Below, in pieces: positions 1 to 8,665 of a DNA stretch of 64,000 nucleotides. Source of the DNA: Desulfocorpusculum sp964414345 (GTDB lineage: Bacteria > Desulfobacterota > Desulfocorpusculales > Desulfocorpusculum); the NCBI GenBank assembly GCA_964414345.1, contig CAYPWF010000005.1, positions 1-64,000 of the forward strand, given 5' to 3'. The notes under the pieces are model-generated. The model was not told the DNA's origin and searched no databases. It saw nothing but the letters and a program-made list of their open reading frames with translations. Numbering within the stretch: the stretch's first letter is position 1; every line of letters begins with the position of its first letter. The translations under genes were made by a program, and so were the position numbers.

Positions 1-49
1 GAAACGCTACCGCCCGTGATCCATCACGACCAAGGGATCGCATTGGGTA

Positions 50-2005
50 TCACCTTCGGCACCTGGCCCTCCAAACCGACCAAATGTACTTGACCTCTGT
101 GTGTTCGGGAACGTTTTTGAGGATCACCCCTGAGAAGGAACCCTCTTTTTTGAGGGTCTTTTCTCCTCCGAACACATTGGTTTCATAGTTTTTTTTCTCC
201 AAGAATACGAAAGGAATTGCCATGGGCCCTTGGATCTGGATCTCTTGGGGGGAATTGCGCTCTGTCCTATCCTTGCAAATCCATTGCCTTTCTTTCCAAT
301 TGTTGTAGGAGGTTGAAGTCCCCTGAACCAGGAGGCTTTGGGGATCCAAGGTCAGCCTGAAGAGGGAATGCCCAGGACGGGATTCCACCCATACTTGGAT
401 CTTATGGATGTTCTCCATCAAGAAAGTCTCTTCGGAGGATTCATTGATGATCCTGTCCACGACCCTCCAATCTTCCCCCTTGCGGCACCTTCCGAAACTC
501 TCCTGCTTGAGCTGGTGCTTGCGATGGGAACCCCCGTCTATGCTCTTGCTCACAAGGATCCCACCTCGTTCCTTGTCGAAATAGAACTGGACCGTGAGAT
601 GGTAATTCGTAGACCCCCTCAATTGCTCGCGGATGATCGTGGCAATGGCCCCGCCGCCATACCTCCTCGTCTCTTCCTTTGCGGCCTCCACCTCCGCCTT
701 CAGGATCATCTGGACTGTGCCTTCCCAGCATTTTTGGGGCTCCACTTCCACATGTGCCTGGGCACTCACGAAATCAGGATATCCCTCAGGCTGGTACTTG
801 GCCCCGATCTCAATCCCTTTTTCTTTTTCTCCGGCCCGGTATTTCAGGATGAGCTTCCCCCCTTCATTGGTTGTGAGCTTCCCTACGGGATATAGGCTCC
901 CGTCGATCAGTCCCTCCACCGTGATCTCCACAACTTGATTCGCGGCGGGGATCCTTTCTCCTTGCACGGTTGTCTTGTAAAGAGAGACCTCGATCGAAGT
1001 TTGCTCTCCAGGGGAGATCACCTGGTCTTTTGCCTTGGCCTCCATCTGCATCCCTTGGACCGGGACCGAAACTTCCTTGAGGACTCTCCGGTCCAAGCCG
1101 CAACTCATTATTTTCAAAGGCTCCTGGGATGCCTCCATCCCTCTTTTCAACCTATAGGTCGCCGAAGCGCCCTGCGGGCCTGTGATTTCCAGCAAGAGGG
1201 AGGCATCGAAACTCCTGCAGTTTTGCCGAAACCCCTTGGTGCATACAAGCTCGCCCCTTTTCGTGTGTCTTGGAAGAATCACCTGTTGTCCGTGATTCGG
1301 ATCATAGACAGGCTCCCCCTTGCAGTTCCTGACCCTGATCTTGAACTCCATTTCTCGTTCTTCCGTGAGGGGCGAGACATGTTCCTGGGAGAGAGAGATG
1401 TCCATTTCAGGCCCTCGGGGCGGAACCAGGTAGGAGGATTCGTAATCCTGGATCCTTTGACCGATGCTTCCGTGAGCATCCAGATTCCGTTCGATCATAT
1501 GGAAAAGGTCGGAGTCGCTCGTATTCCTAGTATGAAGAATATTCCCGGGCAAACCGCAGGCATCCTTCTGGACCAAATTGGAATCCATCAGGAGCCCTTC
1601 TCCGTAGGGAACGACTTCGTATCGAAACTCGTAATCGCAATCAGCACCACCTGCTTGATCCACCGGAACGAATTGAGTATCAGGAGAATTCATCCTGAGC
1701 TCTGCCAAGACGCTTTCTTGGATTTGCCCCGGCCATGACTCCTTGGGCTGGGCAGGGTATTTCCCCCCCAAGTATTCCATCAATTCCCTGTGGTAAGGAA
1801 ACTGTGCCTTGACCGCCACCTTAGGTTTTGAACAAGGATTTTCCTGGGGAGACCCGACTCGACAAAGGCAGAAAAGTATGCAAAAAACAAAATACCAGAT
1901 TATCCAGGTTTTCTTGCAAATTTCTCGCCTTCCTCTTGCCTTGAGGCTCACTGCCCCTGGCAGCAGGCTCTGAGCTGTACCTCTCAGGTCAAGACATTCT
2001 TGCAT
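50..2005 (-). CDS. exported or membrane-anchored protein of unknown function
   Basis: I do not recognise this 651-residue protein. A strongly hydrophobic stretch at about residues 33-48, preceded by several Lys/Arg, looks like a signal peptide or anchor, so most of the chain should lie outside the cytoplasm. The first 30 residues are long for a signal peptide n-region, so translation may start further in. The body has scattered cysteines. A region at about residues 320-430 alternates short beta-type stretches and resembles a bacterial Ig-like fold (weak inference). It is the last minus-strand gene at this edge; its stop codon lies at 50-52. No catalytic motif was seen. Confidence refers to it being a real gene. 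Confidence 0.7.
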   Translation of the reverse strand: MQECLDLRGTAQSLLPGAVSLKARGRREICKKTWIIWYFVFCILFCLCRVGSPQENPCSKPKVAVKAQFPYHRELMEYLGGKYPAQPKESWPGQIQESVLAELRMNSPDTQFVPVDQAGGADCDYEFRYEVVPYGEGLLMDSNLVQKDACGLPGNILHTRNTSDSDLFHMIERNLDAHGSIGQRIQDYESSYLVPPRGPEMDISLSQEHVSPLTEEREMEFKIRVRNCKGEPVYDPNHGQQVILPRHTKRGELVCTKGFRQNCRSFDASLLLEITGPQGASATYRLKRGMEASQEPLKIMSCGLDRRVLKEVSVPVQGMQMEAKAKDQVISPGEQTSIEVSLYKTTVQGERIPAANQVVEITVEGLIDGSLYPVGKLTTNEGGKLILKYRAGEKEKGIEIGAKYQPEGYPDFVSAQAHVEVEPQKCWEGTVQMILKAEVEAAKEETRRYGGGAIATIIREQLRGSTNYHLTVQFYFDKERGGILVSKSIDGGSHRKHQLKQESFGRCRKGEDWRVVDRIINESSEETFLMENIHKIQVWVESRPGHSLFRLTLDPQSLLVQGTSTSYNNWKERQWICKDRTERNSPQEIQIQGPMAIPFVFLEKKNYETNVFGGEKTLKKEGSFSGVILKNVPEHTEVKYIWSVWRARCRR

Positions 2006-2325
2006 GATGGCCGCCCCTTTTGGCCTAGCCGGAGTATTCTCAAAAGCCTCTGAGTAGTTGGTGACGGGGATGATAGCTTACAACTTACCCAATTCTGGTC
2101 ATACCCTTTTTGGGTAAAAAGCACTGCCCAGGGTAAGAGGCCATATGGTTGGGCGTGGGAGTTCTCCCAAGTGAATCGGGAGTGCAGCCCCACCCCAAGG
2201 GTGCACAGGACCTTGAGCCCCAGGGAGAAGACCCGACAAATACCCCTTACCCAATTTGGGTTATCCAGGCCGGGAAAAACAAAAAGGGAAGGTGGGCCTG
2301 TGCCCGCCTCCCCCTTGACCCGAAA
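2006..2325. other. 320-bp gene-free gap with a possible degenerate repeat copy
   Basis: No convincing gene lies here. The sequence from 2026 (TAGCCGGAGTATTCTC) resembles the left end of the dispersed element annotated elsewhere in this window, and the stretch near 2259-2273 (GGTTATCCAGGCCGG) resembles that same end inverted. The interior does not align well by eye. TTACCCAATT occurs twice, near 2085 and 2246. This may be a strongly diverged copy or a different small element. Confidence 0.3.
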
Positions 2326-2398
2326 TGCCGAGGGACGGAATCGAACCGCCGACACGCGGATTTTCAGTCCACTGCTCTACCGACTGAGCTACCTCGGC
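2326..2398 (-). tRNA. tRNA-Phe (GAA anticodon)
   Basis: On the minus strand a 73-nt cloverleaf can be drawn. The acceptor stem is GCCGAGG/CCUCGGC with discriminator A, the D-arm carries AGCTCAGTCGGTAGAGC, the anticodon loop is CUGAAAAUC with anticodon GAA, and the T-arm carries GGTTCGATTCC. The 3' CCA is not encoded, since TTTCG follows the discriminator, so it must be added after transcription. It lies downstream of rsmE in the same direction but is probably transcribed separately. Confidence 0.97.
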
Positions 2399-2582
2399 CC
2401 TTCATAAGCTCTTGTATATCCCAATGGGGGCTTTCAGTCAAGGCCAATAAGCAAGGCCTTGCACCCATTCCAACTCTTACCCTGGCAAGCTTTGGGGAGT
2501 GCTCCTCCTTACCACTACCCCAACCCCTTGCCCCCATTGAGTCCATATTGCTTCATTTGCCTCTGTGCCTTGCATGCACAGC

Positions 2583-3335
2583 TCAGCCCAAGTCCCCATA
2601 CAGGAACTGCAGCAGGGCCAGCACTGCAATCCCAGCAGTCTCTGTGCGAAGTATCCTGGGGCCAAGCCCCACGGCCACACAGCCTGCCTGGAGAAGCTTC
2701 TGCACCTCCCAACTCTCGAATCCTCCCTCAGGTCCCACCACCACCCAGACATCTTTGGGAGCCTCTTTCAAAGAGCTCAAAACATCCTTGAGTCTCTTTT
2801 CGGATTCAGCCTCCCACAATACCAGTCTTAAGGCCTGAGGCTCTGGAACATTGATGAATTCTTCCAGTTCCCAAGGACCTGCCAGCTCCGGGACCCTGCT
2901 CCTCCCGCATTGTCTTGAGGCCTCCTCTATTATCTTGAGCCAGCGGGACCACTTGGCAGTTTCCTGCGATCTGCTTGCCCATGGTACCGAGCGTCTGCAA
3001 GAAAGCACCCCCAACCGGACCACCCCCAGCTCGGTGGCCTTCTGCAGCACCCACTCCATTTTTGAAGCCTTGGCAAGCCCCTGTACCAAAGACAGGTTTA
3101 AATGGGGCTCCCTTTCCAAAGACTCCAAATCTATCACTTCCAGGATCAATCGGCCCTCCTGGTCCAGCCTTCCAACTCTGGCTCTGGCCTCTACACCCTT
3201 TCCATCGAATACGAGCAGTTCCCGGCCTGGGTTCAACCTTAAGACCCGTGAAAGCCTGCGGGATTCCTTTTTGTCCAGGAGGAGAGAACTCCCAGGCCTC
3301 AGAGTCCCCTTCACAAGCACCCGGGGCCGAGTCAT
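2583..3335 (-). CDS. rsmE: 16S rRNA (uracil-1498-N3)-methyltransferase
   Basis: RsmE is a SPOUT-fold SAM-dependent enzyme that methylates N3 of U1498 in 16S rRNA. At 250 residues it has the usual family length. The C-terminal half shows the trefoil-knot signatures VVVGPEGGFESWEV and LGPRILRTETAG, which form the SAM pocket; the N-terminal part is the PUA-like RNA-binding domain. Its start overlaps the stop of prmA by 4 bases (ATGA), so the two are translationally coupled. The prmA-rsmE pairing is widespread in bacteria and supports both names. Confidence 0.95.
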   Translation of the reverse strand: MTRPRVLVKGTLRPGSSLLLDKKESRRLSRVLRLNPGRELLVFDGKGVEARARVGRLDQEGRLILEVIDLESLEREPHLNLSLVQGLAKASKMEWVLQKATELGVVRLGVLSCRRSVPWASRSQETAKWSRWLKIIEEASRQCGRSRVPELAGPWELEEFINVPEPQALRLVLWEAESEKRLKDVLSSLKEAPKDVWVVVGPEGGFESWEVQKLLQAGCVAVGLGPRILRTETAGIAVLALLQFLYGDLG

Positions 3336-4225
3336 GCTGCGCTACAAAGCAGCATGGCGCACCATTCCCCCATGCTCCTGGATGCAAGTTTTTTCATGCC
3401 AACACGTTGGAAGCACTCCGCCACGCTCTTTGTTTCCTCCCCCAGAATGCCTGAAACAAGCAGGGTTCCTCCTGGACACACCACCCGGACCAGTTCTCTT
3501 GAGATCCCTATCAGGGTAGAGCCGGTGAGATTGGCAACCACCAAGGGGAAACGTCTGGCACCAACCAGATCCAAGCCCCCCTCGAGGACTTGGATCTTCC
3601 CCTCCAGGCCGTTGATCCGTATATTCCACTGGGCTGCCTCCACTGCCAAAGGATCCAGGTCCAAGGCCACCACCCTCTTGACGCCAAGACGAGCCATGGC
3701 CAGGGCCAGGATGCCTGTGCCGGTGCCTAGATCCAATGCAGTCTCCAGGCTGCACCCCTCTGTCAACAGATCATCCATCCAACTCAAGCAAAGCCTGGTA
3801 GTCTCGTGCAACCCCGTTCCAAAGGCCTGACCCGGCTCTATCTGGATCACCTTCACTCCCTCTGGCCCCTGAAACGGGCTCCAGGGGGGTCTCACTGCCA
3901 ACCTTCGACTTACCATGGAAGGTTTAAAATAGGCCTTCCAGGCATTGGCCCATCCCGGATCCTGGAGCTGCTCCAACTCTACACCCAGGAGGGGGTTGCT
4001 TCCATGAATCTCTTCCAAGGCTTTCCCATAATCCTTTAGCCTAGGGCACAAACCGAGGAAGGTCTCTTCATCCCTGGCATAGGCCAAGAGCACCTTGCCT
4101 GAGCGGCCTTCCAGGAGTTCCAAACCATTGCAGCCGTTTTCACTCAGGAAGGATATGACCGCATCCTGGGCCCATTGCCTCAGGGAAATCCTCAAACGCC
4201 ACCATATTTCAGATTCCTCAGGCAT
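3332..4225 (-). CDS. prmA: ribosomal protein L11 methyltransferase
   Basis: PrmA trimethylates amino groups of ribosomal protein L11 using SAM. The 297-residue product has an N-terminal substrate-recognition region and a class I methyltransferase domain. Its SAM-binding motif I is LDLGTGTGILALAMARLG, followed by the acidic motif ALDLDPLAVEAA and the motif VVANLTGSTL in the position of the family NxxxxxL signature. It begins 3 bases after the histidine kinase stop and overlaps rsmE by 4 bases, so the three genes form one transcription unit. Confidence 0.93.
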   Translation of the reverse strand: MPEESEIWWRLRISLRQWAQDAVISFLSENGCNGLELLEGRSGKVLLAYARDEETFLGLCPRLKDYGKALEEIHGSNPLLGVELEQLQDPGWANAWKAYFKPSMVSRRLAVRPPWSPFQGPEGVKVIQIEPGQAFGTGLHETTRLCLSWMDDLLTEGCSLETALDLGTGTGILALAMARLGVKRVVALDLDPLAVEAAQWNIRINGLEGKIQVLEGGLDLVGARRFPLVVANLTGSTLIGISRELVRVVCPGGTLLVSGILGEETKSVAECFQRVGMKKLASRSMGEWCAMLLCSAA

Positions 4226-4228
4226 GCT

Positions 4229-6595
4229 TCAAAAACTAGGGGGTAGTTTGACTTTGAAGGTAGTGCCTTCCCCGGGCCGGTTGTCCACTTCTATCCTGGC
4301 CCCGTGCATCTCCAGTATCCTGCGCACAATAGCCAATCCCAAGCCCGTGCCTCTGTTCTTGGTGGTAAAGAAAGGATTGAAGATATTAGGGAGAACATCC
4401 GAGGGGATTCCGCCTCCGGTGTCCGAAAGCTCTGCCACGACCCAAATACCTTCTTCCTCGGAGGCCAGATAGGTTCTGAGGCTCAAGGTGCCCTTCCCGC
4501 CCATGGCATCTATTGCGTTTTGCATGAGGTTCAAGAAGACCTGCTTGAGCTGATCCCTGTCACACTGGACAGGCGGCAACCCTCCGGTGAACTCTTTTCT
4601 AACCTTTAGTTTGGACTCTTCCACCTGCACTCTTACAGACCTGTAACACTCTTCCAAAAGAGAGGAGAGATCTGTCTCCACCCTTTGGCCCGGGGACACC
4701 TTTGAGAAATCCAGCACCCGGCTTAGAATCCCCTCAAGTCTCTCCACTTCCTGGTATATGATGCGGGAATAATCATCTTTATGCCTTTTTTGCAAAAGCC
4801 TGGCATAACCTCCAATGGAGACCAAGGGATTCCTTATCTCATGGGCCATAGTGGCCGCAAACTCCCCCAGGGCGGCCAGTTTTTCAGATTGAATGAGCCG
4901 CTGCTGCATGGCTTGAAGTTCTTGGTGCGCCTTTCTGAGGCTTTCAAAGAACATGGCATTCTGAATGGCCAGCCCTGCCAAAGAGGCGAAGGCGCCTAGA
5001 AACCTGAGGTCTCTCTCCCCTATGGGCCTCCTTGAATAGATATTGTCCACCAAGATTACCCCAAGGGCCTCCCCCCTTGCCACCACCGGCGCCATGGCAC
5101 ACTGGGTTCCTATCTCCAATGGGCTTAGCAGCTCTATACCCCTGGGGTTTTCCCTGGGATCCAGGCAAAAGGCCCCCCTGGCCCTGAGGGCGCGCACCAG
5201 CACGCACTCAGTGTCATCCAGAGGCACTCTTATGGAGGCGGCCACCTTTTGGATCACTGTAGTTTCGGTCAGCTTGGCGTCTTGAGACAGGGCCCATTCC
5301 AACCACTGAGGTAGGTTCCATTCTGCGCGACTCACCTCCCCCCACACTCTGCCTGCTTCGTCGGCACTGGCTGGTCCAACCCCCACGCGCCCCTCCACAA
5401 CCCCCTCGCTCTCGTTCACCAGAAAGAGCATGGCCCTGTTGAATCCCAACCCGTCTCCCAAAGTAAGCGCCACTAAGATGACCCTCAGGAGGCGTTCCAG
5501 TTCTGTGGCTTTCATCATGGCTGAGCCGCTAGCATAGAGGATGGATAGCTCCCTCACCATGGACTCTTTTTCCAGAACCAGTTGCTCTATGTGCCTGTGA
5601 TGCATTGCCCTGGAAAGAGCCCCTGCGATAAATCCCCCCATTGTTTCCAGGAGGCTCAGATCCTGATCTGAAAAAGACTCCACCTCTGCTCCCGAGCTTG
5701 AAAGCCTGTCATAAAGACTCATGACCCCCAAGATTTTCCCCCTTTCCACCAGGGGGACACACGCGCAGGTCTTGACCTCTATGCTAAGCCCCTCACCGGA
5801 GCACACCCCGGCTCCCTCGGAGATGGACATGCGGTGGGGCCTGATTGTTTTGATCACAGGGCAGTCACTGGCAGGCCCGGTCTTGAACTCCTCCTTGCGC
5901 CTGATTCCGCCTCCTATAACCGATGTAACACGATAAAGTTGTGATTCTTCATCCAGGAGTCTTAACACCCCGGCACGGGCCCCAACTACTCGTACCGTGG
6001 TTTCCAAGGCCAGCTCCATGAGGGGGTCCAGATCTAAAGTCCCACCCACTGCTTTGCCGACCTCGTTCAAGGCGTCCATCTCTTGAAGCCTCAAACGAAG
6101 CTGCTCCCGGAGTTGCTCCATGGCTATCAAGCCGGCCAACTCCCCTCCCGCCAGTGAGATGAGCCTTATCTGTTCCTGAGAAACCGCCTTGGAGGTGCCG
6201 TGAAGAAGGACTAGGACTCCATCCTGCAAAGAGCCGGGCCTCCCGGTAGGCACGGCCAAGACCGTAACATAGGTGGGGAAATCATTTCTCCAATGTGGAT
6301 CAATGGTCTCCAGAGAGCTTGACTTGTCCAGGAAAGCCACCCTGCCCTCCAGCCCGCATGCCCCCACTATTCCCTCTCCCAGGGCAAAAGGAGCACTCTC
6401 TTTTATCAGCTCCCAGCCGTGACTGGATTGGGCTGCCTCAAAACAGCGTCCTTCTTTGTCTTTACAGTAGAATACGGCCGAATCAAAACCCAGGCCCTGG
6501 GCTAGGACGCCCAGCGCCTCACAGACCCGTCTCTGAACAGGGCCCTCCCCGCGGGCAAGCTCTCGCACCCGCTCCAGGATTTCCAAGGAATCCAT
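4229..6595 (-). CDS. cytosolic histidine kinase with three GAF domains
   Basis: Sensor kinase of about 788 residues with no membrane segment, so it should sense an internal signal. Three GAF-like modules occupy roughly the first 550 residues. A coiled linker follows, then a HisKA domain with the phospho-acceptor in MAHEIRNPLVSIGGY, and a HATPase_c domain with the N box NLMQNAIDAM, G1 box DTGGGIP, F box FNPFFTTK and G2 box GTGLGLAIV. The ATG at 6595 is preferred: AAAGG stands 6-7 bases before it, and the promoter at 6650-6679 would place the in-frame TTG at 6640 almost at the transcription start. No response regulator lies next to it. It leads the prmA-rsmE operon. Confidence 0.9.
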   Translation of the reverse strand: MDSLEILERVRELARGEGPVQRRVCEALGVLAQGLGFDSAVFYCKDKEGRCFEAAQSSHGWELIKESAPFALGEGIVGACGLEGRVAFLDKSSSLETIDPHWRNDFPTYVTVLAVPTGRPGSLQDGVLVLLHGTSKAVSQEQIRLISLAGGELAGLIAMEQLREQLRLRLQEMDALNEVGKAVGGTLDLDPLMELALETTVRVVGARAGVLRLLDEESQLYRVTSVIGGGIRRKEEFKTGPASDCPVIKTIRPHRMSISEGAGVCSGEGLSIEVKTCACVPLVERGKILGVMSLYDRLSSSGAEVESFSDQDLSLLETMGGFIAGALSRAMHHRHIEQLVLEKESMVRELSILYASGSAMMKATELERLLRVILVALTLGDGLGFNRAMLFLVNESEGVVEGRVGVGPASADEAGRVWGEVSRAEWNLPQWLEWALSQDAKLTETTVIQKVAASIRVPLDDTECVLVRALRARGAFCLDPRENPRGIELLSPLEIGTQCAMAPVVARGEALGVILVDNIYSRRPIGERDLRFLGAFASLAGLAIQNAMFFESLRKAHQELQAMQQRLIQSEKLAALGEFAATMAHEIRNPLVSIGGYARLLQKRHKDDYSRIIYQEVERLEGILSRVLDFSKVSPGQRVETDLSSLLEECYRSVRVQVEESKLKVRKEFTGGLPPVQCDRDQLKQVFLNLMQNAIDAMGGKGTLSLRTYLASEEEGIWVVAELSDTGGGIPSDVLPNIFNPFFTTKNRGTGLGLAIVRRILEMHGARIEVDNRPGEGTTFKVKLPPSF

Positions 6596-6649
6596 TTCAA
6601 ACCTTTCTAAAGCTCGACAAGAACTCACCAGGCCGGACAAGATGCGGCG

Positions 6650-6679
6650 ATATTAGCACGAAGTAGGAGATTTTTTCAA
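6650..6679 (-). promoter_or_regulatory. sigma-70-type promoter for the histidine kinase-prmA-rsmE unit
   Basis: On the minus strand, TTGAAA (6674-6679) and TAATAT (6650-6655) are separated by 18 bases, close to the housekeeping consensus. The predicted transcript start is about 6643, giving a leader of nearly 50 bases before the ATG at 6595. Confidence 0.6.
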
Positions 6680-6739
6680 CGCCAGAGGGGAGCGGCTGCT
6701 TCTTTTCCCTTACTGCATAAGATAGACCATCTCCGGGCT

Positions 6740-7102
6740 TTACTCCCCCCGGCGACGCTCATCTTCTTCCTGGGAGGTCTTGCAATCTATACAAAGAGTA
6801 GTCACGGGCCTGGCCAAAAGCCTCTGCTCCGAGATCTCCTCACCACATTCCTCACAGATCCCGTAGGTTCCCTTGTCTATACGGTCCAAGGCTTCACGAA
6901 TCTTGGAGATGAGCTTCCTCTCTCTATCCCTTATGCGAAGCACGAAATTCCGATCGCTCTCCACAGAGGCTCTGTCTGTGGGATCCGGGAAGCTCTCCTC
7001 CTCATCGGTCATGTTGGTCATGGTTCGGGCCGCATCATTGAGCAAAGCCTCAAGCCTCTCGTTTAGCAACTTGCGGAAAAATTCTAGCTTCTGGGCATCC
7101 AT
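6740..7102 (-). CDS. DksA/TraR-family zinc-finger transcription regulator
   Basis: DksA-type proteins insert a coiled coil into the RNA polymerase secondary channel and modulate initiation together with ppGpp. This 120-residue product has the long helical N-terminal part and a C-terminal four-cysteine zinc finger, CEECGEEI followed by CIDC (CxxC-x17-CxxC). The ATG at 7102 is chosen because GGAG stands 6 bases upstream and the family begins near this point; the frame is open 30 codons further but without a ribosome site. It has its own promoter and is probably monocistronic. Confidence 0.9.
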   Translation of the reverse strand: MDAQKLEFFRKLLNERLEALLNDAARTMTNMTDEEESFPDPTDRASVESDRNFVLRIRDRERKLISKIREALDRIDKGTYGICEECGEEISEQRLLARPVTTLCIDCKTSQEEDERRRGE

Positions 7103-7144
7103 GGCAGTCTCCGAAGCACTGGGATCGGCTGTCCGAAGTATTGT

Positions 7145-7174
7145 ATGATAACGCAGAGCTAACAGGCATGTAAA
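7145..7174 (-). promoter_or_regulatory. sigma-70-type promoter for the DksA/TraR gene
   Basis: TTTACA (7169-7174) and TATCAT (7145-7150) on the minus strand are separated by 18 bases. The expected start is close to 7138, about 35 bases before the ATG at 7102. Confidence 0.55.
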
Positions 7175-7197
7175 CCCCTTATGGAGGTTCAATTGCC

Positions 7198-7395
7198 TAG
7201 CCCGGGTTATGCGGGATGAGAGGATAATGTTGGCTATCTTAATGACATATTTTGAGAAACCGGTGCATACTCAAAAACAGGGTGAGCTTTGGTCTTAGGT
7301 TTTGGGTGCGGTTGAGTCAAAATGTGTGGAAGTGTACCCGGGGCTTGGGGGCTTGAGCCCCCAAAGTCAGAGGCTTTGGAGAATAATCCGGGCTG
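7198..7395 (-). repeat. dispersed 198-bp inverted-end element, copy 1
   Basis: Read on the minus strand this copy runs from 7395 to 7198. It matches the copies at 31867, 32239, 35311, 52561 and 59121 by eye. The ends are inverted: TAGCCCGGGTTAT at 7198-7210 and ATAATCCGGGCTG at 7383-7395. An internal hairpin at 7345-7364 has 9-base arms TTGGGGGCT/AGCCCCCAA. It fills the gap between the fcl stop and the dksA promoter. It encodes no protein. Confidence 0.8.
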
Positions 7396-7459
7396 GAGAA
7401 GTTGCTTTGGAAACCACAAATTAGTCTCCCCCCCACAATCAACAAGACCGCAGACACGC

Positions 7460-8542
7460 TCAGGAAGCCACCTGTGAGACGTACCAGGCGTAAGTGGAAG
7501 CCAGGCCTTCCCTGAGCCGGATCTTGGGCCGCCAACCCAGGCTTTCCAAGCGTGACACATCCAAGAGCTTCCTGGGGGTTCCTTCTGGTTTGGAAGGATC
7601 GAACCGGATCTGCACATGGCAACCAACCACCTCAGCCACCATTGCGGCCAACTGCTCTATGGTGCAGTCCATGCCGGTGCCTATGTTCAGGAAGCAAGGG
7701 TTGGGGGGCTGAAAAAGATCAGAGAGCACCTGATCCGGAAGCTGCATCAAGAAAACGCAGGCGTCCGCCATGTCATCCACATGCATGAACTCCCGGCGGG
7801 CCTTGCCTGTGCCCCATATCAGAACAGAAGGCCGGCTTAACTGGTGCTTCTTTTTGAAATTAAAACCATCTTGAACAAGGGGAAGCCCCAGGGAGGAGCG
7901 CACATCCCGAGGGATGGGGCCAAAGCGGGACTCGTCCCGGGCTATACCCTCCAGATCTCCCATGGAGGCCAGTCTGGCCAGATGAAACTTGCGCATCAGG
8001 GCCGGGAGCACGTGGGAGCTTTGCAAGTCAAAGTTGTCGTTGGGACCGTAAAGATTGGTAGGCATGACCGAGATGAACCTGGTGCCGTACTGCAAGTTAT
8101 AGGAACGGCACATGAGGATCCCTGCGATCTTGGCCAGGGCATAAGGTTCATTGGTGGGCTCCAGAGGGCCGGCCAGAAGATACTCTTCTCTTATGGGCTG
8201 AGCACACTGCCTCGGATAAATGCATGAAGAGCCTAGAAACAGCAGCCTGTGCACCCCTGTTTTCCAGGCTGCGTGGATCACATTGGTCTGGATGGCCAGG
8301 TTCTCGTAAATAAACTCAGCCGGATACGTGCTGTTGGCCCAAATTCCACCCACCCTGGCTGCAGCCAGATAGACTTGTCTTGGCTTCTCAGAAGAAAAGA
8401 ACTCTTCCACCTGTTCTTGACGAGTCAGGTCCAGCTCCTGGTGCGTGCGCAAGATCAGATCTTCCTGACCCAAAGACTTGAGTTTTCTAACCAGCGCCGA
8501 GCCCACCAGACCTCTGTGACCCGCCACAAAGATCCCCGACAT
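7460..8542 (-). CDS. fcl: GDP-L-fucose synthase
   Basis: NADPH-dependent 3,5-epimerase/4-reductase that turns GDP-4-keto-6-deoxymannose into GDP-L-fucose. The 360-residue protein starts with the Rossmann motif FVAGHRGLVGSALVRKL and carries the SDR catalytic elements SSCIYP and YALAKIAG (Tyr/Lys). MPTNLYGPNDNF is typical of the family. It is about 40 residues longer than the enterobacterial enzyme because of an extra segment after LARLASMGD that leads into FNFKKKHQLS. It follows gmd by 123 bases, giving the two-step GDP-fucose route for surface polysaccharide. Confidence 0.93.
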   Translation of the reverse strand: MSGIFVAGHRGLVGSALVRKLKSLGQEDLILRTHQELDLTRQEQVEEFFSSEKPRQVYLAAARVGGIWANSTYPAEFIYENLAIQTNVIHAAWKTGVHRLLFLGSSCIYPRQCAQPIREEYLLAGPLEPTNEPYALAKIAGILMCRSYNLQYGTRFISVMPTNLYGPNDNFDLQSSHVLPALMRKFHLARLASMGDLEGIARDESRFGPIPRDVRSSLGLPLVQDGFNFKKKHQLSRPSVLIWGTGKARREFMHVDDMADACVFLMQLPDQVLSDLFQPPNPCFLNIGTGMDCTIEQLAAMVAEVVGCHVQIRFDPSKPEGTPRKLLDVSRLESLGWRPKIRLREGLASTYAWYVSQVAS

Positions 8543-8665
8543 CTTTTCCGTCCCGCCCTGGGGGCAAAACCCTCTTACCCCGGATCATTTGCCAAAAGCC
8601 CTCGCCTTGGGGAACCACACCCCAAAACCTCTCAATCATTGTTCTCAACCAGAAGAAAACGGGGG

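Noticed and set aside
2459..2838. Plus-strand open frames opposite the 3' end of rsmE and the tRNA
   Set aside because: Antisense to rsmE coding sequence and partly overlapping tRNA-Phe; low-complexity proline/serine-rich translation without recognisable features.
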